A DNA stretch of 64,000 bases, from the NCBI RefSeq assembly GCF_009392895.1, contig NZ_CP045490.1, positions 62,001 to 126,000 of the forward strand, in the 5' to 3' direction. The DNA comes from Natronorubrum aibiense (GTDB taxonomy: Archaea; Halobacteriota; Halobacteria; Halobacteriales; Natrialbaceae). The position numbers and the translations under genes were made by a program. Below, piece by piece: positions 1 through 8,644 of this stretch; position 1 is the first letter of the stretch; every line of letters begins with the position of its first letter. The notes beneath the pieces are model-generated. The model made no database searches and had not been told where the DNA came from. It saw only the letters and a program-made list of their open reading frames with translations.

Positions 1-322
1 CTGCGACGCCGGCTTTGATGTACTCTCGAACGGTCCGGACGACGTTCGTCGCGTTTCCGTACCCGTTGTCCGAATCGGCGATGAGCGGCACGTCGATCCG
101 TTCCTGGATGTTGCCGGCGTTTTCGATCATCTCCGGCATCGTGATGAAGCCGGCGTCGGGGTAGCCGGTCTTCGAGAGCGAGGTCCCGTAGCCAGTCATG
201 TAGATCGCATCGAAGCCGACGCTGTCGGCGACGGCGGCCGTCAGTGGATCGTGGACCCCGGGACAGGCCAGCAGTTCGTCTTGCTCGAGGCGCTCGCGAA
301 GCGCCGTTCCGTAGTTGGTCAT
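1..322 (-). CDS. Isocitrate lyase/PEP mutase family enzyme (N-terminal part, cut by window edge)
   Basis: The reading frame starts at an ATG at 322 and runs off the left edge after about 107 residues, so the C-terminal two thirds are missing. The visible part reads PGVHDPLTAAVADSVGFDAIYMTG near residues 19-42 and then ADSDNGYGNA, the metal/substrate loop of the PEP mutase/isocitrate lyase superfamily (methylisocitrate lyase, oxaloacetate decarboxylase and relatives). Such enzymes cleave or rearrange C-C or C-P bonds of 2-oxo or 2-hydroxy acids in the cytoplasm. It lies 51 bp after the isochorismatase-type gene on the same strand and is probably the last visible gene of the hyuAB operon. The exact reaction cannot be assigned. 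Confidence 0.85.
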   Translation of the reverse strand, partial: MTNYGTALRERLEQDELLACPGVHDPLTAAVADSVGFDAIYMTGYGTSLSKTGYPDAGFITMPEMIENAGNIQERIDVPLIADSDNGYGNATNVVRTVREYIKAGVA

Positions 323-373
323 GGTCGACCACAGGGGTGTCCTCGGCAAGCGGGTGTCGATTCGGCTCGTCTG

Positions 374-1015
374 TCAGTGTAATTCATCAGCATTCTCTGA
401 GAGGTGGTTGATGACGGCATCCGTCGTGACGACGTCGCCGTATTTCGCGTCGATGTCGAAGAGGTTCGCGCGGTGTGGCCCCTCGGCGCGGTCGCCGACG
501 GCGTCTTCGGGGACGATGGTGCGGTAGCCGTGCTGGAGGCTGTCGACGGCCGTCGCGCGGATACAGCCGCTCGTGGTGACACCGGCGAGCACGAGCGTGT
601 CCACGCGCTGGGTCGTCAGCTCCGTCTCGAGGTCGGTTCCGAAGAAGGCACTCGCGTACTTCTTGAGGATGACTCGTTCGTCGCCGACGGGTTCGATCCG
701 ATCGTCGACTTCGACGGCCTCAGTTCCGAGTCGCAGCTCTCGCAGCGCGGGCACCTTCTCGATGAACCGTCCGGCGTCGCCGTAGGACTCCTCGAACGCC
801 ACGGTCGTAAAGTATCGCGGCAGGTCGTGTTCGCGGAAGGCCGCGAGCAGTCGCTCGGTCTGCTCGAGCACGTCGGCAACGTCCGAGCCAAGGCTGGTGT
901 CGGGGTCCGTGAAGGCGTTTATCAAGTCGATGACGAGCAGTGCGGGCCGGTCGCCGAGGCCGACGCTCGCGCCGAAATCGTCCTCGTCGTAGTGGGCGTC
1001 GTGTGGTGGGTCCAT
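374..1015 (-). CDS. Isochorismatase-family cysteine hydrolase, likely N-carbamoylsarcosine amidase-like
   Basis: This 213-residue protein has the cysteine-hydrolase triad of the isochorismatase fold: Asp30 in ALLVIDLINAF, Lys118 or 119 in VILKKYASAFFGTDL and Cys151 in GVTTSGCIRATAVD. The pattern is that of amide hydrolases such as N-carbamoylsarcosine amidase and nicotinamidase-like enzymes, not of true isochorismatases. It follows hyuB by 36 bp on the same strand. Hydantoinase HyuAB opens N-methylhydantoin to N-carbamoylsarcosine, which an enzyme of this family cleaves to sarcosine, CO2 and ammonia, so the neighbourhood supports that role. The substrate is inferred from context only. Confidence 0.87.
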   Translation of the reverse strand: MDPPHDAHYDEDDFGASVGLGDRPALLVIDLINAFTDPDTSLGSDVADVLEQTERLLAAFREHDLPRYFTTVAFEESYGDAGRFIEKVPALRELRLGTEAVEVDDRIEPVGDERVILKKYASAFFGTDLETELTTQRVDTLVLAGVTTSGCIRATAVDSLQHGYRTIVPEDAVGDRAEGPHRANLFDIDAKYGDVVTTDAVINHLSENADELH

Positions 1016-1051
1016 TGTGGATCGTGTGTGAATGGTGGGTTCGCGTGTCGA

Positions 1052-2905
1052 TCAGTCGTGTCGGTCGTCGAACTCCCGGCGTTCGGCGGCGATGCGCTCC
1101 GCGAGCGTGTCGTCATCCGGCAGCGGGCCGTAATCGAACGCCGCGGGTTCGTCGCGGCTCGAGCGAAGCTCGTCGCGTCGGTCTTCGGTCGCCGCCTCGT
1201 CGACGGTTCCATCCTCGAGGACGACGCCGTACTCCTCGCGAGCGGCCGTCTCGGAGAGTAGTCCGCGGCCGACCTCTCGAGCGACGACTGCGGGATCTCG
1301 CTCGAGTGGATCGCCAAGGCCGCCGCCACCGGCGGTCGAAAAGACGAGTTTGTCGCCGGCGTCGACGGCGACGTTTTCGACTTTCGACGGCAGGTCTTCT
1401 TCGGTACCGTCGGTTAGGAGCAGTTTCTTCTCGCTGGTCTGGGCGTGGGAGCCGCCGTCGACGCCCCACGGGTAGGTGTGGGCACGGTCGTCCTGGAAGG
1501 TGATCGCCCCCGGCTCCTCGAAGGTGTAGACTTTCGTGATGCCGTGGCCGCCGCGGAACTCACCGGCACCGCCGGTGTCGGTGCGGGTGCTATACTCGTC
1601 GATAGTCAGCGGGTAGTAGGCCTCTTGATACTCTGCGGGCACGGTGCGGAACAGCGGCCACCACGAGTGACCGTCGAGGCCGTCGCCGCCCGGTCGGGCC
1701 GGAATCCCGCCGTAGAGAATTTCGAGCATCTGGAAGTCGTTGCCCTCCGAGTCCGTCCCCGCGTAGACGAGGTTCGGCGACGTGCCGTAACTGCCGGCGA
1801 CGGAGAAGCCGTCGATAAGCTTCGAGAACGTCGCCTGCAGGACGTCGAACTGGCGGGCCATCATCGGCAGTCGGTTGCCGAGTGCCGCCGGGAACTCCGG
1901 TTGGACGACGGATCCCTTGGGCAGCGTCACCTCGAAGAGGTCGTAGTAGCCGTCGTTGAACGTCAGCAACGGGTCGAAGGCCATGATGAGGAAGACCCCG
2001 GTGAACATCTTGAACATCTTCTCGTTCAGCAGGAAGTTCACCGTCCCCGGCACCTGTTCGTCCGTGCCGGTCCAGTCGAGGTGGACCGTATCTCCCTCTC
2101 GGTAGATCTCGAGGTGGAGTTTGATCGGACCGTTGCCCATCCCGTCGTCGTCGACGTAATCTTCGAACGTGTAGCGTTCTCCTTCGGGGATGAACTCGCG
2201 GATGAGGTCGATCATCCCGTCGCGGGTGCGGTCGAGGATGGCGTCACACGCCTCGACGTACGTCTCCTTGCCAAAGCGGTCACAGAGTTCGTGGATGCGC
2301 GTTTCGGCGGCTTTCGTCCCCGCCGCCAGCGCCTTGATGTCGGCTTCTGCGTGATCGGGCAGTCGCGTGTTGTGGGCGAACGTCTCGAGTAGTTCGCTGT
2401 CGATCTCCCCACCTTTGTAGAGTTTGACCGGCGGCAGTCGCATCCCTTCCTCGAAGATCGTTCGCGCCTGCACGGGCATGCTGCCGGGCGTCTTCCCGCC
2501 GACGTCCATCAGGTTCCCCCACTGGCTCGAAAAGCCCACGAGGTCGCCGTCGTAGAAGATCGGCCGCAACAGGAGCATGTCCGGCGTGTGCGAGACCGCC
2601 CCGGCACACATGTAGGGATCGTTGGTCGCGATCACGTCGCCGTCCTCGAGATCATCGCGCTCGAACGGCGAGTTCTCGAGGATGGTGTCGATCGCCGAGC
2701 CGAACTGGCCCATGATCATCCGTCCCGCAGCGTCGGCGATCAGCGGGAACTGGTCGGACTGTTCGCGGATGACGGGACTGATCGCCGTCGTCTCGACGAC
2801 CCGATCCATCTCGTAGCGGGTGTTCGAGAGCGTGCTCTCGATGATGTCGAGCGTGGTCTGGTCGATGTCGTGGTCGCCGACGAACTCCGGTGTCGTGTCG
2901 CTCAT
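1052..2905 (-). CDS. hyuB: Hydantoinase B/oxoprolinase family protein (HyuB)
   Basis: The 617-residue product has the usual length of HyuB. It shows the family landmarks NDPYMCAGAVSHTPDMLL, GMRLPPVKLYKGGEI, LDWTGTDEQVPGTVN and the glycine-rich GGHGITKVY near the end. HyuB is the subunit that pairs with HyuA in ATP-dependent N-methylhydantoinase, 5-oxoprolinase and acetone/acetophenone carboxylase-type complexes. The start codon overlaps the hyuA stop (ATGA, 2902-2905), which implies translational coupling and a stoichiometric complex. No ligand motif separates hydantoinase from oxoprolinase; the following amidase gene favours hydantoin-type substrates. Confidence 0.93.
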   Translation of the reverse strand: MSDTTPEFVGDHDIDQTTLDIIESTLSNTRYEMDRVVETTAISPVIREQSDQFPLIADAAGRMIMGQFGSAIDTILENSPFERDDLEDGDVIATNDPYMCAGAVSHTPDMLLLRPIFYDGDLVGFSSQWGNLMDVGGKTPGSMPVQARTIFEEGMRLPPVKLYKGGEIDSELLETFAHNTRLPDHAEADIKALAAGTKAAETRIHELCDRFGKETYVEACDAILDRTRDGMIDLIREFIPEGERYTFEDYVDDDGMGNGPIKLHLEIYREGDTVHLDWTGTDEQVPGTVNFLLNEKMFKMFTGVFLIMAFDPLLTFNDGYYDLFEVTLPKGSVVQPEFPAALGNRLPMMARQFDVLQATFSKLIDGFSVAGSYGTSPNLVYAGTDSEGNDFQMLEILYGGIPARPGGDGLDGHSWWPLFRTVPAEYQEAYYPLTIDEYSTRTDTGGAGEFRGGHGITKVYTFEEPGAITFQDDRAHTYPWGVDGGSHAQTSEKKLLLTDGTEEDLPSKVENVAVDAGDKLVFSTAGGGGLGDPLERDPAVVAREVGRGLLSETAAREEYGVVLEDGTVDEAATEDRRDELRSSRDEPAAFDYGPLPDDDTLAERIAAERREFDDRHD

Positions 2906-4965
2906 TGTCCCTCACCTCGGGTGATCTCGAGGTTGCCGTAGCGATCGACGGTCGCGGCGTGATCGGGCTGGACGACGACCGTCGAGTCGTCGTCGGTGAC
3001 GATCGCCGGGCCCTCGAGTTCGTTGCCCGGCCGAAGTTCGGTTCGGTCGTAGATCGGCGTCTCGTAGTACGAGCCGTCGAAGTACACGTCACTCCAGTCG
3101 ATTTCGGCATCGCTCGGATCGGCGTCGCTCAGTTCCTGCTCGTCGATCGTGACGCCCTGCAGCGTCCCTTTGCCGATGACGCGCAGCGTCGCGATCTCGA
3201 GCGGTGCGTCGAGCGAGAAGCCGAACTGGCGGTCGTGGCGCGCCTCGAAGTCGTCTTTGATCTCCGCGAGGCCCGTCTCACTGCGGAGGTTCTCGATATC
3301 GACCGGGATCGACATCTGGATGTCCTGTCGGAAGTACCGACAGTCGGCAACGTACTCGAACGTCTGGTCGGTCTCGTCGACGCCCTCGGAGGCGAGCCAC
3401 GAACTCGCGTCGTCCTCGAGGGCTCGAAGCTCCGCGTGTACATCCTCGCCGTCGACGTCGTCGTCCGTCTCGAGGTACGTCTCGGAGAACTCGTTTTGGA
3501 TGTCGGAAGTGAGAAAACCGAAGGCAGACATGACGCCCGGCCCCGGTGGGACGATCAGTGGATAGGCGTCCATCACGTCCGCGAGTGCGTTGGCGTGCAT
3601 CGGCCCGGCCCCGCCGAAGGCGACGAGTCCGAACTCCCGCGGGTCGTAGCCCCGTTCGACGCTCACGACCCGGAGCGCGCCGTGCATGTTCTCGTTGACG
3701 ATATCGAGAATGGCCTGTGCGGCCTCTTCGACGGTCGTGTCCCGTTCGTCGGCGATTGTCGCCACGGCATCGCGGGCGGCCTCGCGGTCGAGGTCCATCC
3801 GCCCACCAAGCTGGACCGACGGCGGAATCCGGCCGAGGACGACGTTCGCGTCCGTGACCGTCGGCTCTTCTCCACCTTGTCCGTAACACGCCGGTCCGGG
3901 ATCGGCACCGGCGCTTTCCGGCCCGACCTGCAGGGAACCGTTCAGTTGCACGCGGGCGATCGAGCCGCCACCGGCTCCGACCGTGTTCACGTCGACCGAG
4001 CGGGATTTGAACTCCCGATAGCCGACTTTCGTCTGCCGTGTCGTCTCAGCCGAGCCACCCTCGACGAGCGAGACGTCGGTCGAGGTCCCTCCCATATCGA
4101 GCGTCAGCACGTCCGGAACGCCCTTCTTTTGGGCGATCGTCGCCGCACCGACGACGCCCCCACTCGGTCCCGACAGCGCGAGTTCGACCGGTCGTTCCTT
4201 GGCCGCTTGCGAACTCATGAGCCCGCCGTCCGAGCGGACGACGTTCATCGTAGCCGTCGATCCCGCCTCCCCGAGCGATTCGTCGAGATCCTCGAGATAC
4301 GAGATGACCGTCGGCCGCGCATAATCGTTGATCGCGGTCGTCAGCGTCCGTTCGTACTCGCCGTACTCCGGGACGATCTCCGAGGAGATCGACACCGGCA
4401 GCTCCGGCGCTTCTTCGGCGACGATCTCGCGGACGCGCTCTTCGTGGGCCGGGTTCAGATAGGAGTTCAACAGCGCGACGGTCAGCGCTTCGACGCCGGC
4501 AGCCTCGAGTTCCCTGACGGCTTCCCGTACTGCGGACTCGTCGAGCGGTTCGGTCTCCTCGCCGTCGGGTGAACTGATCGTCCCAGCGACGCCGCGGGTG
4601 TCGACCAGATCCGCGAGCGGGTCCGGCTTCTCCATATCCATCCACCCATACAGCGGGCCGGGCGTCCACGCCCGGGCGAGATGGAGCACGTCCTCGTGAC
4701 CCGCCGTCGTGATGAGCCCGACCCGTGAGCCCGTCTCCTCTAAGAGCATGTTCGTGACGACCGTCGTGCCGTGAAAGAGGAGTTCGAGTTCCTCGACCGA
4801 GGTGCCCGCTTTCGCCGTCGCCTCTTTGACCCCGTGAATCACGCCCTCGGAGGGGTTCGCGGGCGTCGAGAGGACTTTGTCGATCGTGAGTTCGTGTGTC
4901 GTTTCGTCGAAGACGATCACGTCGGTAAACGTTCCGCCGACGTCGACGCCAAGATTATATGTCAT
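2902..4965 (-). CDS. hyuA: Hydantoinase A/oxoprolinase family protein (HyuA)
   Basis: The 687-residue protein starts MTYNLGVDVGGTFTD, the ASKHA-type phosphate-binding motif of HyuA, and contains the second nucleotide motif LTLDMGGTSTDVSLV, NTVGAGGGSIA and GADPGPACYGQGG. HyuA activates the substrate with ATP and HyuB completes ring opening. A longer frame from 5064 would run through the divergent promoter and lacks family similarity, so ATG 4965 is chosen. A TATA-like ATATATAA (5033-5040) and a 14-bp palindrome (5015-5028) lie just upstream. The HTH gene at 5130 is divergent and is the obvious candidate regulator. Confidence 0.93.
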   Translation of the reverse strand: MTYNLGVDVGGTFTDVIVFDETTHELTIDKVLSTPANPSEGVIHGVKEATAKAGTSVEELELLFHGTTVVTNMLLEETGSRVGLITTAGHEDVLHLARAWTPGPLYGWMDMEKPDPLADLVDTRGVAGTISSPDGEETEPLDESAVREAVRELEAAGVEALTVALLNSYLNPAHEERVREIVAEEAPELPVSISSEIVPEYGEYERTLTTAINDYARPTVISYLEDLDESLGEAGSTATMNVVRSDGGLMSSQAAKERPVELALSGPSGGVVGAATIAQKKGVPDVLTLDMGGTSTDVSLVEGGSAETTRQTKVGYREFKSRSVDVNTVGAGGGSIARVQLNGSLQVGPESAGADPGPACYGQGGEEPTVTDANVVLGRIPPSVQLGGRMDLDREAARDAVATIADERDTTVEEAAQAILDIVNENMHGALRVVSVERGYDPREFGLVAFGGAGPMHANALADVMDAYPLIVPPGPGVMSAFGFLTSDIQNEFSETYLETDDDVDGEDVHAELRALEDDASSWLASEGVDETDQTFEYVADCRYFRQDIQMSIPVDIENLRSETGLAEIKDDFEARHDRQFGFSLDAPLEIATLRVIGKGTLQGVTIDEQELSDADPSDAEIDWSDVYFDGSYYETPIYDRTELRPGNELEGPAIVTDDDSTVVVQPDHAATVDRYGNLEITRGEGQ

Positions 4966-5014
4966 ATGGTACCGTGTACTGTGTGGCTCATGCTGTCGGG
5001 GCGTAAGCGTTGTC

Positions 5015-5028
5015 CCAACAGCTGTTGG
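5015..5028. promoter_or_regulatory. Perfect 14-bp palindrome, candidate operator of hyuAB
   Basis: CCAACAGCTGTTGG reads identically on both strands. It lies between the hyuA TATA-like box (5033-5040) and the hyuA start (4965), where a bound protein would block transcription initiation, and 100 bp before the divergent HTH gene. Operator function is inferred. Confidence 0.55.
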
Positions 5029-5032
5029 CGAC

Positions 5033-5040
5033 TTATATAT
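5033..5040 (-). promoter_or_regulatory. hyuA: TATA-like box of the hyuAB operon
   Basis: On the minus strand this reads ATATATAA. Transcription would begin about 27 nt further on, near 5007, giving a leader of about 40 nt before the hyuA ATG at 4965. Confidence 0.5.
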
Positions 5041-5090
5041 CACGATAGTTATACTCGGCGACACACGGAATCGCTGACTGCGTCGCGTAT

Positions 5091-5098
5091 CTTTTTAG
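5091..5098 (+). promoter_or_regulatory. TATA-like box of the HTH regulator
   Basis: CTTTTTAG lies about 32-39 nt before ATG 5130, the spacing expected for a leaderless or short-leader haloarchaeal transcript. Confidence 0.5.
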
Positions 5099-5129
5099 CA
5101 GTGGGTGACAATCGCATACGAACGCAGAG

Positions 5130-5792
5130 ATGTTCATCGCGACCGTCCACTTCACCCAACACCGCGAATGTATCCTCCGCCGGCTTACGGCCGACGTCGA
5201 CACGCCGATTCCGATCGAGATCGAGGAGATCCAGAACGGGTTCGTCACCTTCGTTCTCCACGCCGGTCCCCACGCCGACTCCTTTCAGGCGGAACTCGAG
5301 GCCACAGACCACGTCAAACACGTCAACCGGCTCGACGAGGAGAACCTCCTCGTGACGAAACCCTCGTGTGGCGCGTACTCGGCGATCTATCAGAACCACG
5401 GTACTCTGCGGCGGTCGAACACGGTTTCTGGTCGCCAGCGCGAGTACAACATCCTCGTGTTCCGACGCGAAGACTTAAAGAACATCCTCGACGACTTAGC
5501 CGGATTCGGGACGGTCACGCTCGGGAAACTCGAGGAGTTCAGAGCCACGACCGAATCGTCGCTCACCGAGCGCCAGCGCGAGGTCGTCACCGAGGCACTC
5601 GAACGTGGCTACTACGACTGGCCGCGAGAGCTCACGAACGAGACACTCGCGGACGAGCTGGGGATCAGTCGAGCGACGCTTCACGAACACCTTCGCAAAG
5701 CCGAACGGACGCTTCTGTCGTCGGCGCTAGCAGAGAGCCACAGGCAAACCGGTAGAGGCCAGTTCGAACGGATCGACATCGAGCAGGAGTGA
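5130..5792 (+). CDS. Helix-turn-helix transcriptional regulator, bacterio-opsin-activator (HTH-10) type
   Basis: The 220-residue protein has an N-terminal sensing region followed by LTERQREVVTEALERGYYDWPREL and LADELGISRATLHEHLRKAERTLL at about residues 143-195. This is the C-terminal HTH of haloarchaeal bacterio-opsin-activator-like regulators. It is transcribed away from hyuA across a 164-bp gap containing a perfect palindrome, so it is the likely regulator of the hydantoin operon. ATG 5130 is chosen over the upstream frame because a TATA-like CTTTTTAG sits at 5091-5098. The inducer is unknown. Confidence 0.9.
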   Translation: MFIATVHFTQHRECILRRLTADVDTPIPIEIEEIQNGFVTFVLHAGPHADSFQAELEATDHVKHVNRLDEENLLVTKPSCGAYSAIYQNHGTLRRSNTVSGRQREYNILVFRREDLKNILDDLAGFGTVTLGKLEEFRATTESSLTERQREVVTEALERGYYDWPRELTNETLADELGISRATLHEHLRKAERTLLSSALAESHRQTGRGQFERIDIEQE

Positions 5793-5841
5793 TCGTCGGA
5801 ATCTCGACAGTGTGTCTGCAGAGCAGCAACACCAGTCTCAT

Positions 5842-6375
5842 TTATCGACTGCTCGTTCCCGACTCGAGTGCGGACAGGTACACGAAGTACGCCAGTCCTG
5901 CAACGACCAGTGATACGGCCAGCACGGTGACCCCGACGAAGCCGTCGAGCGCTGCTTGCGGATTGTTCCACAGGTAGACGCCGCCTTCGATCGCGAACGC
6001 AGTCAGGCCACCGTAGAACAGCGCCAGCGCGGTCGCTCGGACCACTGCCACCCCACCGCGGTCACGGCTCTGGAACAACTCGACGACGAACAAGAGCGCA
6101 AACACGAGCAGATAGAACGGGCCGGGAATCGCCTGCCCGAGCGTCTGCGGACCGGTCACTGCGATATAGCCGTAGTACGCCAGCGCGAGCAACACGCCGC
6201 CGATCAGCGTCAGCGACAGCCCGTAGCCGCTGGCGTCCTCGACGGCTGTCGGGACGACGCCATCGCTCGTGTCAGCATCACTCGTTGCCTCTGGGTCGGT
6301 GCCGCTCGGATTCGGCCGCTCCTTCTCTGCACTCGAGTCCGTTGTCGTTCGGTCGTCATCACTGTCGCTGGACAT
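5842..6375 (-). CDS. Four-helix membrane protein of unknown function
   Basis: The 177-residue product begins with about 48 acidic, Ser/Thr-rich residues (SSDSDDDRTTTDSSAEKE...). Hydrophobic segments follow near residues 52-72, 85-102, 110-130 and 142-170, separated by short charged loops. No enzymatic motif is visible. It stands alone between the HTH gene and the decayed locus at 6.4-7.1 kb. Codon use and composition look like a genuine haloarchaeal membrane protein, but the function is unknown. Confidence 0.7.
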   Translation of the reverse strand: MSSDSDDDRTTTDSSAEKERPNPSGTDPEATSDADTSDGVVPTAVEDASGYGLSLTLIGGVLLALAYYGYIAVTGPQTLGQAIPGPFYLLVFALLFVVELFQSRDRGGVAVVRATALALFYGGLTAFAIEGGVYLWNNPQAALDGFVGVTVLAVSLVVAGLAYFVYLSALESGTSSR

Positions 6376-6451
6376 ATCGGCTAGTGTCCATCTAGCAGTA
6401 GAAAAGTCATCACTGGATTATCAATGAACTAATGTCACCGTCCAGGACCAG

Positions 6452-6622
6452 TCATCTTGAGAGTACCAGCGTGACGGTGCTCCCTTGAGGATCGGCATCT
6501 CCAAATTTGATCGTGCCGCCTGCACGGGTCACGCTCCGTTTGACCAGCCACAGCCCATACCGTTTCTGTAACTGTAACAGCGTCACCTGAACCCTCCCGA
6601 TACCACCGGTACAGTTCACTGA
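6452..6622 (-). pseudogene. Fragment of a histidine kinase ATPase domain (C-terminal tail)
   Basis: The frame ending at 6452 closes with YGLWLVKRSVTRAGGT followed by IKFGDADPQGSTVTLVL. This is the G2-box helix and final strands of a histidine-kinase HATPase_c domain, where GTGYGLWLVKR is normal. The preceding kinase-like piece SELYRWYREGSGDA lies in another frame (about 6563-6620), and the conserved GTG before YGL is lost, so at least one frameshift has occurred. No sensor or phospho-acceptor domain is attached. It is a decayed remnant joined to the tail of an unrelated gene. Confidence 0.55.
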
Positions 6623-7092
6623 GCCGCCCGCTTTGGAATCCATGACGAATCTGAGTCCGTGATCTTGGCCGCGGCTGCCGCAGGTAACCGTTCGTGACCA
6701 CGTGTGCGTTCTGTTGTCGCCGCGTTCGACGATGCACACCGTCACGTCACCGTAGGTCCAGCCATCGACGGTGCACATGGTCGTCTCGTTCGGGCCGACG
6801 ACGAACGATTGGCTGTCGACGCCGTCGTCGACCAGCGTCACGTTTCGATAGCCGCTTGGCCAGACAAGGTTGGCGTAGGTCACGAGCCGCCGATCGCCGT
6901 CGTCACCTCGAAGTTGAGATAGCCCGCTGCAGCCAGATCCTCGACCGTGTAGGCGGTCACGTGATACGTCGCGTCATCGTCGTTCTCGAGCGTCACGACT
7001 GGTTCGGGAGTACCCCTCGTGACGGCAGCGCCGACGATAACCACGCTGACGAGGATCACACCGAGGAGGGGCGTGGAACGGCGGGTGACCAT
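6623..7092 (-). pseudogene. Frameshifted haloarchaeal hypothetical protein (N-terminal hydrophobic anchor)
   Basis: Two frames abut here. The first (7092-6880) encodes a 70-residue piece with hydrophobic segment PLLGVILVSVVIVGAAV ending in NFEVTTAIGGS. The second starts with a GTG overlapping that stop (GTGA, 6880-6883) and reads VTYANLVWPSGYRNVTLVD. Reading the second frame a little further upstream gives DGDRRLVTYANLVW, which continues NFEVTT smoothly, so a single-base shift near 6895 has probably split one gene. The alternative is two translationally coupled genes. The C-terminal end runs into the kinase fragment. Confidence 0.5.
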
Positions 7093-7114
7093 ACACCTGA
7101 TTGCGGAACGCCGG

Positions 7115-8644
7115 TCAGTTGTTCGTCACTTCAACATTGTGTAGACCGAAGTTCACGTATGTGACCGGTGCCGGTACGATGATCTTCTCCGATTTGCCGA
7201 GCGCTGGTTCGACGCCCTCGAGGGCCGGATCGTGCTCGATGGTTGGGGTCCCGCTCGGATCAGAGAATCCACCACCGACCAGTGAACCCTGAACATCCAT
7301 GGTTCCGCCGAGATCGAACGTCTCTCGAGACGTGTCGTTCGTCGGCGCGTAAATCACTCCAGTGAAACTCTGCGTCCCGGATGACGTCATTTTGAACGAC
7401 GACGTTCCGTATATCTGCAGATGCTTCGACTTATAATCGGTATCAGTTACACCCTCAACGGAGATATTTGCATTTCCGTCCAAATTGAATCCGCCTGTCG
7501 TATAGATGTGCAGTTCGGACTCATTTGAGTGGTTTGTAACAGTTAAATCACTGCTCCCGATGTTGATAGACCCATTAACAATCACTGTCGTATCTCCCTC
7601 TGAAAGATCAAATTCGAGATTGTCAGGCAGCTCATCATTGGATCCACCTCCTTTTGTCATACCGAAGTTCTCGGTATAGTACGTTCCACTCGAGACAGTG
7701 CCGTCTTCGACGGCCTCGTCTAACTCAGTGTATTCGTCTTCCCCTTTGTCAACTAACGCCCCGATCTCGTCGTCGATTGGTTCTAAACCGAGCGAATCCG
7801 TCGGACGGGCATCTCCCTCGAGATGATCCTCTTCACCACTAATCGAGCCACCATAGACGACGTCACCAATGATCTCGTTTGCGCCATCTAATTCGAGATC
7901 ACCTTCGACTGCGATCGCTTGCTCGAAGTACGAATCGAGTTCGACTTCGCCGAGAAGGGCCGTCACTTCGCCGTGCGTTTCGTTAATTGGTTCGGCGTGG
8001 ATCGCGTCCGGTCCGATTTCGTTCTCGAAGTGTTGTTCCCAGCCGCGATAGTACTGACTCGTCACGGTAATATTGACGATCGTACTGTTTGCGACCATGT
8101 TCTCCTGCTCGACGTCGTCGTGTGTCATCGAGATGTCGCCGGAGCCGAGCGTCTCTTCGCCGTGGACGGTCGTCAGCGAAAAGCTCAGACTCTCGCCGCC
8201 ATTTTCCTGGGAGTCGTCGTAGTTGAATTTCGGGCCGGAGACGACTCGAGTCTGATTCCCCGTCTCTCTGAATACGGCGCCGCCTTCGAACGCGATGACT
8301 TCTCCATCATCGGCTTCGTACTCGATCGCACCGAACTCCCGTTCGATCGGATCCTCGCCACCGTATTCGATCACGATCTCACCGGTGTTCTCTCTCGTCA
8401 CTGCACCCTGCTCCCCAGCGTTTAGATTGATGTTCCGGGTCGAATCTTGTTTGACCGTCGTGTCCTCCAAGGAATGTCGGAGTTCGACGAATGACTGTTC
8501 GACGCGGTCGTGTTCAGCCTGCTGTTGTTGTTCCGACAGTGCGTAACTGCCAGCGAGCAACAGTCCAATGCTGCCGATCGCGACGACGCCAATGAGAATG
8601 ACGATGCTGATAACTGACGACTGCGCTCGAGTCCGAGCGGTCAC
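7115..8644 (-). CDS. Large type-IV-pilin-like/DUF7289-type surface protein
   Basis: The protein (509 residues from GTG 8644) opens with TARTRAQSSVISIVILIGVVAIGSIGLLLAGSYALSE, a short basic stretch plus one long hydrophobic helix as in haloarchaeal pilin-like DUF7289 proteins. An acidic, Asn/Thr-rich extracellular part follows, and the last 150 residues are repetitive beta-rich (DLTVTNHSNESELHIYTTG, FTGVIYAPTNDTS), similar to DUF7305-type tails. GTG 8644 is preferred over TTG 8680 because GGAGGG lies about 5 nt before it. It is probably membrane-anchored by the N-terminus and exposed outside. No partner gene adjoins. The family name is from recognition by eye. Confidence 0.8.
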   Translation of the reverse strand: MTARTRAQSSVISIVILIGVVAIGSIGLLLAGSYALSEQQQQAEHDRVEQSFVELRHSLEDTTVKQDSTRNINLNAGEQGAVTRENTGEIVIEYGGEDPIEREFGAIEYEADDGEVIAFEGGAVFRETGNQTRVVSGPKFNYDDSQENGGESLSFSLTTVHGEETLGSGDISMTHDDVEQENMVANSTIVNITVTSQYYRGWEQHFENEIGPDAIHAEPINETHGEVTALLGEVELDSYFEQAIAVEGDLELDGANEIIGDVVYGGSISGEEDHLEGDARPTDSLGLEPIDDEIGALVDKGEDEYTELDEAVEDGTVSSGTYYTENFGMTKGGGSNDELPDNLEFDLSEGDTTVIVNGSINIGSSDLTVTNHSNESELHIYTTGGFNLDGNANISVEGVTDTDYKSKHLQIYGTSSFKMTSSGTQSFTGVIYAPTNDTSRETFDLGGTMDVQGSLVGGGFSDPSGTPTIEHDPALEGVEPALGKSEKIIVPAPVTYVNFGLHNVEVTNN

